A stretch of 64,000 nt of DNA. Origin: Bathymodiolus brooksi (lineage: Eukaryota > Mollusca > Bivalvia > Mytilida > Modiolidae). Under the pieces are notes generated by a model. It was given only the letters and a program-made list of their open reading frames with translations, was not told the DNA's origin and did no database searches. Of the stretch, positions 26,934 to 39,900 are shown piece after piece. The position numbers and the translations under genes were made by a program. The DNA lies in assembly GCA_963680875.1 (NCBI GenBank), contig OY804577.1, positions 148,322,196-148,386,195 of the forward strand. Direction: 5' to 3'. Each line of letters begins with the position of its first letter. Positions within the stretch are counted from its first letter, which is position 1.

Positions 26934-27014
26934 CGGACGTCAGTGGCGTTATGATTGTTCGTTTTATAAATGATGTATACTGATTGAGATAGTTCTCCAA
27001 CGCTTCAGATTATG

Positions 27015-27350
27015 ATGGTATACACTTTACATATATGTGTTATCTCTTTGATGGTATACACTTTACATATATGTGTTATCTCTTTCATGGTATACACTTT
27101 ACATATATGTGTTATCTCTTTCATGGTATACACTTTACATATATGTGTTATCTCTTTCATGGTATACACTTTACATATATATATGTGTTATCTCTTTCAT
27201 GGTATACACTTTACATATATATATGTGTTATCTCTTTCATGGTATACACTTTACATATATATATGTGTTATCTCTTTCATGGTATACACTTTACATATAT
27301 GTGTTATCTCTTTCATGGTATACACTTTACATATATGTGTTATCTCTTTC
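27015..27350. repeat. 36/40-bp minisatellite, 9 copies
   Basis: ATGGTATACACTTTACAT starts at 27,015, 27,051, 27,087, 27,123, 27,159, 27,199, 27,239, 27,279 and 27,315. Each unit ends TGTGTTATCTCTTTC. Three central units are 40 bp because of two extra AT steps. The 36-bp period is divisible by three, which explains overlapping repetitive open frames here; these are not genes. Confidence 0.97.
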
Positions 27351-27588
27351 ATTAAATGGGTCATTTACCACATCTTATGAATGTTCAGAAAGATATAAAA
27401 TGTATACTTGTGGTATTATGATGCTGCGCCTTTTTTACTCCCTCACACACATTATTTTGCCATGTTATAGACGTAAATACAGTAGTTCAGCCATTTTCTT
27501 AAGTATTCTTACACCATTTCATTGTACATACAAAACCCGATTATCTTTCCATTCAGCAAACCAGTATCATTTTTCTTTTCTTTTTTTA

Positions 27589-27690
27589 TGGTTTGGTTTA
27601 TGGTGTTTAACGCCACATTCAACAATATTTCAGTTATATCGTGGTAATCAGTTTTATTGGAGGAGGAAAGCGGAGAAGACTACTGACCTC
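27589..27690 (+). repeat. Dispersed repeat head (mollusc-type) running into the 33-bp satellite
   Basis: The stretch from GGTTTGGTTTATGGTGTTT through AACGCCACATTCAACAA, CAGTTATATCGTGG and GGAGGAGGAAAGCGGAG resembles the start of a dispersed repeat family seen widely in mollusc genomes. I know such elements from general acquaintance and could not search. Members commonly continue with a segment like GGAGAAAACCACCGACCT. The present copy continues, without a break, into GGAGAAGACTACTGACCTCT, the first unit of the satellite. A related end in reverse orientation is at about 49,103-49,140. Confidence 0.6.
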
Positions 27691-27930
27691 TGACCTGTCG
27701 TAAGTCTAACCGGAGAAAACCACAGACCTCTGACCTGTCGTAAGTCTAACTGGAGAAAACCACTGACCTCTGACCTGTCGTAAGTCTAACTGGAGAAGAC
27801 CACTGACCTCTGACCTGTCGTAAGTCTAACTGGAGAAGACCACTGACCTCTGACCTGTCGTAAGTCTAACCGGAGAAAACCACTGACATCTGACCTGTCG
27901 TAAGTCTAACTGGAGAAGATCACTGACCTG
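27691..27930. repeat. Left edge of the 33-bp satellite built from 40-bp units
   Basis: TGACCTGTCG occurs at 27,691, 27,731, 27,771, 27,811, 27,851 and 27,891, a spacing of 40 bp. The 40-bp form has CTGACCTCTGACCTG where the 33-bp form has CTGACCTG, a difference of 7 bp. The sixth has CTGACATCTGACCTG, the same form that marks each higher-order block further right. From about 27,920 all spacing is 33 bp. Confidence 0.9.
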
Positions 27931-30900
27931 TCGTAAGTCTAACTGGAGAAGACCACTGACCTGTCGTAAGTCTAACTGGAGAAAATCACTGACCTGTCGT
28001 AAGTCTAACTGGAGAAAACCACTGACCTGTCGTAAGTCTAACTGGAGAAAACCACTGACCTGTCGTAAGTCTAACTGGAGAAGACCACTGACCTGTCGTA
28101 AGTCTAACTGGAGAAGACCACTGACCTGTCGTAAGTCTAACTGGAGAAAACCACTGACCTGTCGTAAGTCTAACTGGAGAAAACCACTGACCTGTCGTAA
28201 GTCTAACTGGAGAAGACCACTGACCTGCCGTAAGTCTAACTGGAGAAGACCACTGACCTGTCGTAAGTCTAACCGGAGAAGACCACTGACCTGTCGTAAG
28301 TCTAACCGGAGAAGACCACTGACCTGTCGTAAGTCTAACCGGAGAAAACCACTGACCTGTCGTAAGTCTAACTGGAGAAAACCACTGACCTGTCGTAAGT
28401 CTAACCGGAGAAGACCATTGACCTGTCGTAAGTCTAACCGGAGAAAACCACTGACCTGTCGTAAGTCTAACTGGAGAAAACAACTGACCTGTCGCAAGTC
28501 TAACTGGAGAAAAACACTGACCTGTCGTAAGTCTAACTGGAGAAAACCACTGACCTGTCGTAAGTCTAACTGGAGAAAACCACTGACCTGTCGTAAGTCT
28601 AACTGGAGAAGACCACTGACCTGTCGTAAGTCTAACCGGAGAAGACCACTGACCTGTCGTAAGTCTAACTGGAGAAAACCACTGACCTGTCGTAAGTCTA
28701 ACCGGAGAAGACCACTGACCTGTCGTAAGTCTAACCGGGGAAAACCACTGACCTGTCGTAAGTCTAACTGGAGAAAACCACTGACCTGTCGTAAGTCTAA
28801 CCGGAGAAGACCACTGACCTGTCGTAAGTCTAACCGGAGAAAACCACTGACCTGTCGTAAGTCTAACTGGAGAAAACCACTGACCTGTCGTAAGTCTAAC
28901 CGGAGAAAACCACTGACCTGTCGTAAGTCTAACTGGAGAAAACCACTGACCTGTCGTAAGTCTAACTGGAGAAAACCACTGACCTGTCGTAAGTCTAACT
29001 GGAGAAGACCACTGACCTGTCGTAAGTCTAACTGGAGAAAACCACTGACCTGTCGTAAGTCTAACTGGAGAAAACCACTGACCTGTCGTAAGTCTAACCG
29101 GAGAAGACCACTGACCTGTCGTAAGTCTAACTGGAGAAGACCACTGACCTGTCGTAAGTCTAACTGGAGAAAACCACTGACCTGTCGTAAGTCTAACTGG
29201 AGAAAACCACTGACCTGTCGTAAGTCTAACCGGAGAAGACCACTGACCTGTCGTAAGTCTAACCGGGGAAAACCACTGACCTGTCGTAAGTCTAACTGGA
29301 GAAAACCACTGACCTGTCGTAAGTCTAACCGGAGAAGACCACTGACCTGTCGTAAGTCTAACCGGAGAAAACCACTGACCTGTCGTAAGTCTAACTGGAG
29401 AAAACCACTAACCTGTCGTAAGTCTAACTGGAGAAAACCACTGACCTGTCGTAAGTCTAACTGGAGAAAACCACTGACCTGTCGTAAGTCTAACTGGAGA
29501 AAACCAGTGACCTGTCGTAAGTCTAACTGGAGAAAACCACTGACCTGTCGTAAGTCTAACTGGAGAAAACCACTGACCTGTCGTAAGTCTAACTGGAGAA
29601 AACCACTGACCTGTCGTAAGTCTAACCGGAGAAGACCACTGACCTGTCGTAAGTCTAACTGGAGAAGACCACTGACCTGTCGTAAGTCTAACTGGAGAAA
29701 ACCACTGACCTGTCGTAAGTCTAACTGGAGAAAACCACTGACCTGTCGTAAGTCTAACCGGAGAAAACCACTGACCTGTCGTAAGTCTAACTGGAGAAGA
29801 CCACTGACCTGTCGTAAGTCTAACTGGAGAAAACCACTGACCTGTCGTAAGTCTAACTGGAGAAGACCACTGACCTGTCGTAAGTCTAACTGGAGAAGAC
29901 CACTGACCTGTCGTAAGTCTAACTGGAGAAGACCACTGACCTGTCGTAAGTCTAACTGGAGAAAACCACTGACCTGTCGTAAGTCTAACTGGAGAAGACC
30001 ACTGACCTGTCGTAAGTCTAACCGGAGAAAACCACTGACCTGTCGCAAGTCTAACTGGAAAAAACCACTGACCTGTCGTAAGTCTAACTGGAGAAGACCA
30101 CTGACCTGTCGTAAGTCTAACTGGAGAAGACCACTGACCTGTCGTAAGTCTAACTGGAGAAAACCACTGACCTGTCGTAAGTCTAACTGGAGAAGACCAC
30201 TGACCTGTCGTAAGTCTAACTGGAGAAGACCACTGACCTGTCGTAAGTCTAACTGGAGAAGACCACTGACCTGTCGTAAGTCTAACTGGAGAAGACCACT
30301 GACCTGTCGTAAGTCTAACTGGAGAAAACCACTGACCTGTCGTAAGTCTAACTGGAGAAAACCACTGACCTGTCGTAAGTCTAACTGGAGAAGACCACTG
30401 ACCTGTCGTAAGTCTAACCGGAGAAGACCACAGACCTGTCGTAAGTCTAACTGGAGAAAACCACTGACCTGTCGTAAGTCTAACCGGAGAAGACCACTGA
30501 CCTGTCGTAAGTCTAACCGGGGAAAACCACTGACCTGTCGTAAGTCTAACTGGAGAAAACCACTGACCTGTCGTAAGTCTAACCGGAGAAGACCACTGAC
30601 CTGTCGTAAGTCTAACCGGGGAAAACCACTGACCTGTCGTAAGTCTAACTGGAGAAAACCACTGACCTGTCGTAAGTCTAACTGGAGAAAACCACTGACC
30701 TGTCGTAAGTCTAACTGGAGAAAACCACTGACCTGTCGTAAGTCTAACTGGAGAAAACCACTGACCTGTCGTAAGACTAACTGGAGAAAACCACTGACCT
30801 GTCGTAAGTCTAACTGGAGAAGACCACTGACCTGTCGTAAGTCTAACTGCAGAAAACCACTGACCTGTCGTAAGTCTAACTGGAGAAAACCACTGACCTG

Positions 30901-33900
30901 TCGTAAGTCTAACCGGAGAAGACCACTGACCTATCGTAAGTCTAACTGGAGAAGACCACTGACCTGTCGTAAGTCTAACTGGAGAAAACCACTGACCTGT
31001 CGTAAGTCTAACTGGAGAAAACCACTGACAAGTCGTAAGTCTAACTGGAGAAAACCACTGACCTGTCGTAAGTCTAACTGGAGAAGACCACTGACCTGTC
31101 GTAAGTCTAACTGGAGAAAACCACTGACCTGTCGTAAGTCTAACTGGAGAAGACCACTGACCTGTCGTAAGACTAACTGGAGAAGACCACTGACCTGTCG
31201 TAAGTCTAACTGGAGAAGACCACTGACCTGTCGTAAGTCTAACTGGAGAAAACCACTGACCTGTCGTAAGTCTAACTGGAGAAGACCACTGACCTGTCGT
31301 AAGTCTAACCGGAGAAAACCACTGACCTGTCGTAAGTCTAACTGGAAAAAACCACTGACCTGTCGTAAGTCTAACTGGAGAAGACCACTGACCTGTCGTA
31401 AGTCTAACCGGAGAAAACCACTGACCTGTCGTAAGTCTAACTGGAAAAAACCACTGACCTGTCGTAAGTCTAACTGGAGAAAACCACTGACCTGTCGTAA
31501 GTCTAACTGGAGAAGACCACTGACCTGTCGTAAGTCTAACTGGAGAAGACCACTGACCTGTCGTAAGTCTAACTGGAGAAAACCACTGACCTGTCGTATG
31601 TCTAACTGGAGAAGACCACTGACCTGTCGTAAGTCTAACTGGAGAAGACCACTGACCTGTCGTAAGTCTAACTGGAGAAGACCACTGACCTGTCGTAAGT
31701 CTAACTGGAGAAGACCACTGACCTGTCGTAAGTCTAACTGGAGAAGACCACTGACCTGTCATAAGTCTAACTGGAAAAAACCACTGACCTGTCGTAAGTC
31801 TAACTGGAGAAAACCACTGACCTGTCGTAAGTTTAACCGGAGAAGACCACTGACCTGTCGTAAGTCTAACTGGAGAAAACCACTGACCTGTCGTAAGTCT
31901 AACTGGAGAAGACCACTGACCTGTCGTAAGTCTAACCGGAGAAAACCACTGACATCTGACCTGTCGTAAGTCTAACTGGAGAAGATCACTGACCTGTCGT
32001 AAGTCTAACTGGAGAAAACCACTGACCTGTCGTAAGTCTAACTGGAGAAGACCACTGACCTGTCGTAAGTCTAACTGGAGAAAACCACTGACCTGTCGTA
32101 TGTCTAACTGGAGAAAACCACTGACCTGTCGTAAGTCTAACTGGAGAAAACCACTGACCTGTCGTAAGTCTAACTGGAGAAGACCACTGACCTGTCGTAA
32201 GTCTAACTGGAGAAGACCACTGACCTGTCGTAAGTCTAACTGGAGAAAACCACTGACCTGTCGTAAGTCTAACTGGAGAAAACCACTGACCTGTCGTAAG
32301 TCTAACTGGAGAAGACCACTGACCTGTCGTAAGTCTAACTGGAGAAGACCACTGACCTGTCGTAAGTCTAACTGGAGAAGACCACTGACCTGTCGTAAGT
32401 CTAACCGGAGAAGACCACTGACCTGTCGTAAGTCTAACTGGAGAAAACCACTGACCTGTCGTAAGTCTAACCGGAGAAGACCACTGACCTGTCGTAAGTC
32501 TAACTGGAGAAAACCACTGACCTGTCGCAAGTCTAACTGGAGAAAACCACTGACCTGTCGTAAGTCTAACCGGAGAAGACCACTGACCTGTCGTAAGTCT
32601 AACCGGAGAAAACCACTGACCTGTCGTAAGTCTAGCTGGAGAAAACCACTGACCTGTCGTAAGTCTAACTGGAGAAAACCACTGACCTGTCATAAGTCTA
32701 ACTGGAGAAAACCACTGACCTGTCGTAAGTCTAACTGGAGAAAACCACTGACCTGTCGTAAGTCTAACTGGAGAAGACCACTGACCTGTCGTAAGTCTAA
32801 CCGGAGAAGACCACTGACCTGTCGTAAGTCTAACTGGAGAAAACCACTGACCTGTCGTAAGTCTAACCGGAGAAGACCACTGACCTGTCGTAAGTCTAAC
32901 CGGGGAAAACCACTGACCTGTCGTAAGTCTAACTGGAAAAAACCACTGACCTGTCGTAAGTCTAACTGGAGAAGACCACTGACCTGTCGTAAGTCTAACC
33001 GGAGAAAACCACTGACCTGTCGTAAGTCTAACTGGAAAAAACCACTGACCTGTCGTAAGTCTAACTGGAGAAAACCACTGACCTGTCGTAAGTCTAACTG
33101 GAGAAGACCACTGACCTGTCGTAAGTCTAACTGGAGAAGACCACTGACCTGTCGTAAGTCTAACTGGATAAAACCACTGACCTGTCGTAAGTCTAACTGG
33201 AGAAAACCACTGACCTGTCGTAAGTCTAACTGGAGAAAACCACTGACCTGTCGTAAGTCTAACTGGAGAAAACCACTGACCTGTCGTAAGTCTAACTGGA
33301 GAAGACCACTGACCTGTCGTAAGTCTAACCGGAGAAGACCACTGACCTGTCGTAAGTCTAACTGGAGAAAACCACTGACCTGTCGTAAGTCTAACCGGAG
33401 AAGACCACTGACCTGTCGTAAGTCTAACCGGGGAAAACCACTGACCTGTCGTAAGTCTAACTGGAGAAAACCACTGACCTGTCGTAAGTCTAACCGGAGA
33501 AGACCACTGACCTGTCGTAAGTCTAACCGGGGAAAACCACTGACCTGTCGTAAGTCTAACTGGAGAAAACCACTGACCTGTCGTAAGTCTAACTGGAGAA
33601 AACCACTGACCTGTCGTAAGTCTAACTGGAGAAAACCACTGACCTGTCGTAAGTCTAACTGGAGAAAACCACTGACCTGTCGTAAGTCTAACTGGAGAAA
33701 ACCACTGACCTGTCGTAAGTCTAACTGGAGAAGACCACTGACCTGTCGTAAGTCTAACTGCAGAAAACCACTGACCTGTCGTAAGTCTAACTGCAGAAAA
33801 CCACTGACCTGTCGTAAGTCTAACCGGAGAAGACCACTGACCTATCGTAAGTCTAACTGGAGAAGACCACTGACCTGTCGTAAGTCTAACTGGAGAAAAC

Positions 33901-36900
33901 CACTGACCTGTCGTAAGTCTAACTGGAGAAAACCACTGACCTGTCGTAAGTCTAACTGGAGAAAACCACTGACCTGTCGTAAGTCTAACTGGAGAAGACC
34001 ACTGACCTGTCGTAAGTCTAACTGGAGAAAACCACTGACCTGTCGTAAGTCTAACTGGAGAAGACCACTGACCTGTCGTAAGACTAACTGGAGAAGACCA
34101 CTGACCTGTCGTAAGTCTAACTGGAGAAGACCACTGACCTGTCGTAAGTCTAACTGGAGAAAACCACTGACCTGTCGTAAGTCTAACTGGAGAAGACCAC
34201 TGACCTGTCGTAAGTCTAACCGGAGAAAACCACTGACCTGTCGTAAGTCTAACTGGAAAAAACCACTGACCTGTCGTAAGTCTAACTGGAGAAGACCACT
34301 GACCTGTCGTAAGTCTAACCGGAGAAAACCACTGACCTGTCGTAAGTCTAACTGGAGAAAACCACTGACCTGTCGTAAGTCTAACTGGAGAAGACCACTG
34401 ACCTGTCGTAAGTCTAACTGGAGAAGACCACTGACCTGTCGTAAGTCTAACTGGAGAAAACCACTGACCTGTCGTAAGTCTAACTGGAGAAGACCACTGA
34501 CCTGTCGTAAGTCTAACTGGAGAAGACCACTGACCTGTCGTAAGTCTAACTGGAGAAGACCACTGACCTGTCGTAAGTCTAACTGGAGAAGACCACTGAC
34601 CTGTCATAAGTCTAACTGGAAAAAACCACTGACCTGTCGTAAGTCTAACTGGAGAAAACCACTGACCTGTCGTAAGCTTAACCGGAGAAGACCACTGACC
34701 TGTCGTAAGTCTAACTGGAGAAAACCACTGACCTGTCGTAAGTCTAACTGGAGAAGACCACTGACCTGTCGTAAGTCTAACCGGAGAAAACCACTGACAT
34801 CTGACCTGTCGTAAGTCTAACTGGAGAAGATCACTGACCTGTCGTAAGTCTAACTGGAGAAAACCACTGACCTGTCGTAAGTCTAACTGGAGAAGACCAC
34901 TGACCTGTCGTAAGTCTAACTGGAGAAAACCACTGACCTGTCGTATGTCTAACTGGAGAAAACCACTGACCTGTCGTAAGTCTAACTGGAGAAAACCACT
35001 GACCTGTCGTAAGTCTAACTGGAGAAGACCACTGACCTGTCGTAAGTCTAACTGGAGAAGACCACTGACCTGTCGTAAGTCTAACTGGAGAAAACCACTG
35101 ACCTGTCGTAAGTCTAACTGGAGAAAACCACTGACCTGTCGTAAGTCTAACTGGAGAAGACCACTGACCTGTCGTAAGTCTAACTGGAGAAGACCACTGA
35201 CCTGTCGTAAGTCTAACTGGAGAAGACCACTGACCTGTCGTAAGTCTAACCGGAGAAGACCACTGACCTGTCGTAAGTCTAACTGGAGAAAACCACTGAC
35301 CTGTCGTAAGTCTAACCGGAGAAGACCACTGACCTGTCGTAAGTCTAACTGGAGAAAACCACTGACCTGTCGCAAGTCTAACTGGAGAAAACCACTGACC
35401 TGTCGTAAGTCTAACCGGAGAAGACCACTGACCTGTCGTAAGTCTAACCGGAGAAAACCACTGACCTGTCGTAAGTCTAGCTGGAGAAAACCACTGACCT
35501 GTCGTAAGTCTAACTGGAGAAAACCACTGACCTGTCATAAGTCTAACTGGAGAAAACCACTGACCTGTCGTAAGTCTAACTGGAGAAAACCACTGACCTG
35601 TCGTAAGTCTAACTGGAGAAGACCACTGACCTGTCGTAAGTCTAACCGGAGAAGACCACTGACCTGTCGTAAGTCTAACTGGAGAAAACCACTGACCTGT
35701 CGTAAGTCTAACCGGAGAAGACCACTGACCTGTCGTAAGTCTAACCGGGGAAAACCACTGACCTGTCGTAAGTCTAACTGGAAAAAACCACTGACCTGTC
35801 GTAAGTCTAACTGGAGAAAACCACTGACCTGTCGTAAGTCTAACTGGAGAAGACCACTGACCTGTCGTAAGTCTAACTGCAGAAAACCACTGACCTGTCG
35901 TAAGTCTAACTGGAGAAAACCACTGACCTGTCGTAAGTCTAACCGGAGAAGACCACTGACCTATCGTAAGTCTAACTGGAGAAGACCACTGACCTGTCGT
36001 AAGTCTAACTGGAGAAAACCACTGACCTGTCGTAAGTCTAACTGGAGAAAACCACTGACCTGTCGTAAGTCTAACTGGAGAAAACCACTGACCTGTCGTA
36101 AGTCTAACTGGAGAAGACCACTGACCTGTCGTAAGTCTAACTGGAGAAAACCACTGACCTGTCGTAAGTCTAACTGGAGAAGACCACTGACCTGTCGTAA
36201 GACTAACTGGAGAAGACCACTGACCTGTCGTAAGTCTAACTGGAGAAGACCACTGACCTGTTGTAAGTCTAACTGGAGAAAACCACTGACCTGTCGTAAG
36301 TCTAACTGGAGAAGACCACTGACCTGTCGTAAGTCTAACCGGAGAAAACCACTGACCTGTCGTAAGTCTAACTGGAAAAAACCACTGACCTGTCGTAAGT
36401 CTAACTGGAGAAGACCACTGACCTGTCGTAAGTCTAACCGGAGAAAACCACTGACCTGTCGTAAGTCTAACTGGAAAAAACCACTGACCTGTCGTAAGTC
36501 TAACTGGAGAAAACCACTGACCTGTCGTAAGTCTAACTGGAGAAGACCACTGACCTGTCGTAAGTCTAACTGGAGAAGACCACTGACCTGTCGTAAGTCT
36601 AACTGGAGAAAACCACTGACCTGTCGTAAGTCTAACTGGAGAAGACCACTGACCTGTCGTAAGTCTAACTGGAGAAGACCACTGACCTGTCGTAAGTCTA
36701 ACTGGAGAAGACCACTGACCTGTCGTAAGTCTAACTGGAGAAGACCACTGACCTGTCGTAAGTCTAACTGGAGAAGACCACTGACCTGTCATAAGTCTAA
36801 CTGGAAAAAACCACTGACCTGTCGTAAGTCTAACTGGAGAAAACCACTGACCTGTCGTAAGTTTAACCGGAGAAGACCACTGACCTGTCGTAAGTCTAAC

Positions 36901-39900
36901 TGGAGAAAACCACTGACCTGTCGTAAGTCTAACTGGAGAAGACCACTGACCTGTCGTAAGTCTAACCGGAGAAAACCACTGACATCTGACCTGTCGTAAG
37001 TCTAACTGGAGAAGATCACTGACCTGTCGTAAGTCTAACTGGAGAAAACCACTGACCTGTCGTAAGTCTAACTGGAGAAGACCACTGACCTGTCGTAAGT
37101 CTAACTGGAGAAAACCACTGACCTGTCGTATGTCTAACTGGAGAAAACCACTGACCTGTCGTAAGTCTAACTGGAGAAAACCACTGACCTGTCGTAAGTC
37201 TAACTGGAGAAGACCACTGACCTGTCGTAAGTCTAACTGGAGAAGACCACTGACCTGTCGTAAGTCTAACTGGAGAAAACCACTGACCTGTCGTAAGTCT
37301 AACTGGAGAAAACCACTGACCTGTCGTAAGTCTAACTGGAGAAGACCACTGACCTGTCGTAAGTCTAACTGGAGAAGACCACTGACCTGTCGTAAGTCTA
37401 ACTGGAGAAGACCACTGACCTGTCGTAAGTCTAACCGGAGAAGACCACTGACCTGTCGTAAGTCTAACTGGAGAAAACCACTGACCTGTCGTAAGTCTAA
37501 CCGGAGAAGACCACTGACCTGTCGTAAGTCTAACTGGAGAAAACCACTGACCTGTCGCAAGTCTAACTGGAGAAGACCACTGACCTGTCGTAAGTCTAAC
37601 CGGGGAAAACCACTGACCTGTCGTAAGTCTAACTGGAGAAAACCACTGACCTGTCGTAAGTCTAACCGGAGAAGACCACTGACCTGTCGTAAGTCTAACC
37701 GGGGAAAACCACTGACCTGTCGTAAGTCTAACTGGAGAAAACCACTGACCTGTCGTAAGTCTAACTGGAGAAAACCACTGACCTGTCGTAAGTCTAACTG
37801 GAGAAAACCACTGACCTGTCGTAAGTCTAACTGGAGAAAACCACTGACCTGTCGTAAGTCTAACTGGAGAAAACCACTGACCTGTCGTAAGTCTAACTGG
37901 AGAAGACCACTGACCTGTCGTAAGTCTAACTGCAGAAAACCACTGACCTGTCGTAAGTCTAACTAGAGAAAACCACTGACCTGTCGTAAGTCTAACCGGA
38001 GAAGACCACTGACCTATCGTAAGTCTAACTGGAGAAGACCACTGACATGTCGTAAGTCTAACTGGAGAAAACCACTGACCTGTCGTAAGTCTAACTGGAG
38101 AAAACCACTGACCTGTCGTAAGTCTAACTGGAGAAAACCACTGACCTGTCGTAAGTCTAACTGGAGAAGACCACTGACCTGTCGTAAGTCTAACTGGAGA
38201 AAACCACTGACCTGTCGTAAGTCTAACTGGAGAAGACCACTGACCTGTCGTAAGACTAACTGGAGAAGACCACTGACCTGTCGTAAGTCTAACTGGAGAA
38301 GACCACTGACCTGTCGTAAGTCTAACTGGAGAAAACCACTGACCTGTCGTAAGTCTAACTGGAGAAGACCACTGACCTGTCGTAAGTCTAACCGGAGAAA
38401 ACCACTGACCTGTCGTAAGTCTAACTGGAAAAAACCACTGACCTGTCGTAAGTCTAACTGGAGAAGACCACTGACCTGTCGTAAGTCTAACCGGAGAAAA
38501 CCACTGACCTGTCGTAAGTCTAACTGGAAAAAACCACTGACCTGTCGTAAGTCTAACTGGAGAAAACCACTGACCTGTCGTAAGTCTAACTGGAGAAGAC
38601 CACTGACCTGTCGTAAGTCTAACTGGAGAAGACCACTGACCTGTCGTAAGTCTAACTGGAGAAAACCACTGACCTGTCGTAAGTCTAACTGGAGAAGACC
38701 ACTGACCTGTCGTAAGTCTAACTGGAGAAGACCACTGACCTGTCGTAAGTCTAACTGGAGAAGACCACTGACCTGTCGTAAGTCTAACTGGAGAAGACCA
38801 CTGACCTGTCGTAAGTCTAACTGGAGAAGACCACTGACCTGTCATAAGTCTAACTGGAAAAAACCACTGACCTGTCGTAAGTCTAACTGGAGAAAACCAC
38901 TGACCTGTCGTAAGCTTAACCGGAGAAGACCACTGACCTGTCGTAAGTCTAACTGGAGAAAACCACTGACCTGTCGTAAGTCTAACTGGAGAAGACCACT
39001 GACCTGTCGTAAGTCTAACCGGAGAAAACCACTGACATCTGACCTGTCGTAAGTCTAACTGGAGAAGATCACTGACCTGTCGTAAGTCTAACTGGAGAAA
39101 ACCACTGACCTGTCGTAAGTCTAACTGGAGAAGACCACTGACCTGTCGTAAGTCTAACTGGAGAAAACCACTGACCTGTCGTATGTCTAACTGGAGAAAA
39201 CCACTGACCTGTCGTAAGTCTAACTGGAGAAAACCACTGACCTGTCGTAAGTCTAACTGGAGAAGACCACTGACCTGTCGTAAGTCTAACTGGAGAAGAC
39301 CACTGACCTGTCGTAAGTCTAACTGGAGAAAACCACTGACCTGTCGTAAGTCTAACTGGAGAAAACCACTGACCTGTCGTAAGTCTAACTGGAGAAGACC
39401 ACTGACCTGTCGTAAGTCTAACTGGAGAAGACCACTGACCTGTCGTAAGTCTAACTGGAGAAGACCACTGACCTGTCGTAAGTCTAACCGGAGAAGACCA
39501 CTGACCTGTCGTAAGTCTAACTGGAGAAAACCACTGACCTGTCGTAAGTCTAACCGGAGAAGACCACTGACCTGTCGTAAGTCTAACTGGAGAAAACCAC
39601 TGACCTGTCGCAAGTCTAACTGGAGAAAACCACTGACCTGTCGTAAGTCTAACCGGAGAAGACCACTGACCTGTCGTAAGTCTAACCGGAGAAAACCACT
39701 GACCTGTCGTAAGTCTAGCTGGAGAAAACCACTGACCTGTCGTAAGTCTAACTGGAGAAAACCACTGACCTGTCATAAGTCTAACTGGAGAAAACCACTG
39801 ACCTGTCGTAAGTCTAACTGGAGAAAACCACTGACCTGTCGTAAGTCTAACCGGAGAAGACCACTGACCTGTCGTAAGTCTAACCGGAGAAGACCACTGA

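Noticed and set aside
27012..27693. Overlapping repetitive frames of 106-206 codons
   Set aside because: Produced by a 36-bp minisatellite divisible by three; no domain, and three frames are open together.
28418..31969. 1183-codon plus-strand frame (and similar at 32,100, 34,945, 39,183; minus-strand frames of 740-1151 codons)
   Set aside because: They are translations of the 33-bp satellite in frames without stops, occur on both strands at once, often start at non-ATG codons, and all end at the 7-bp marker.
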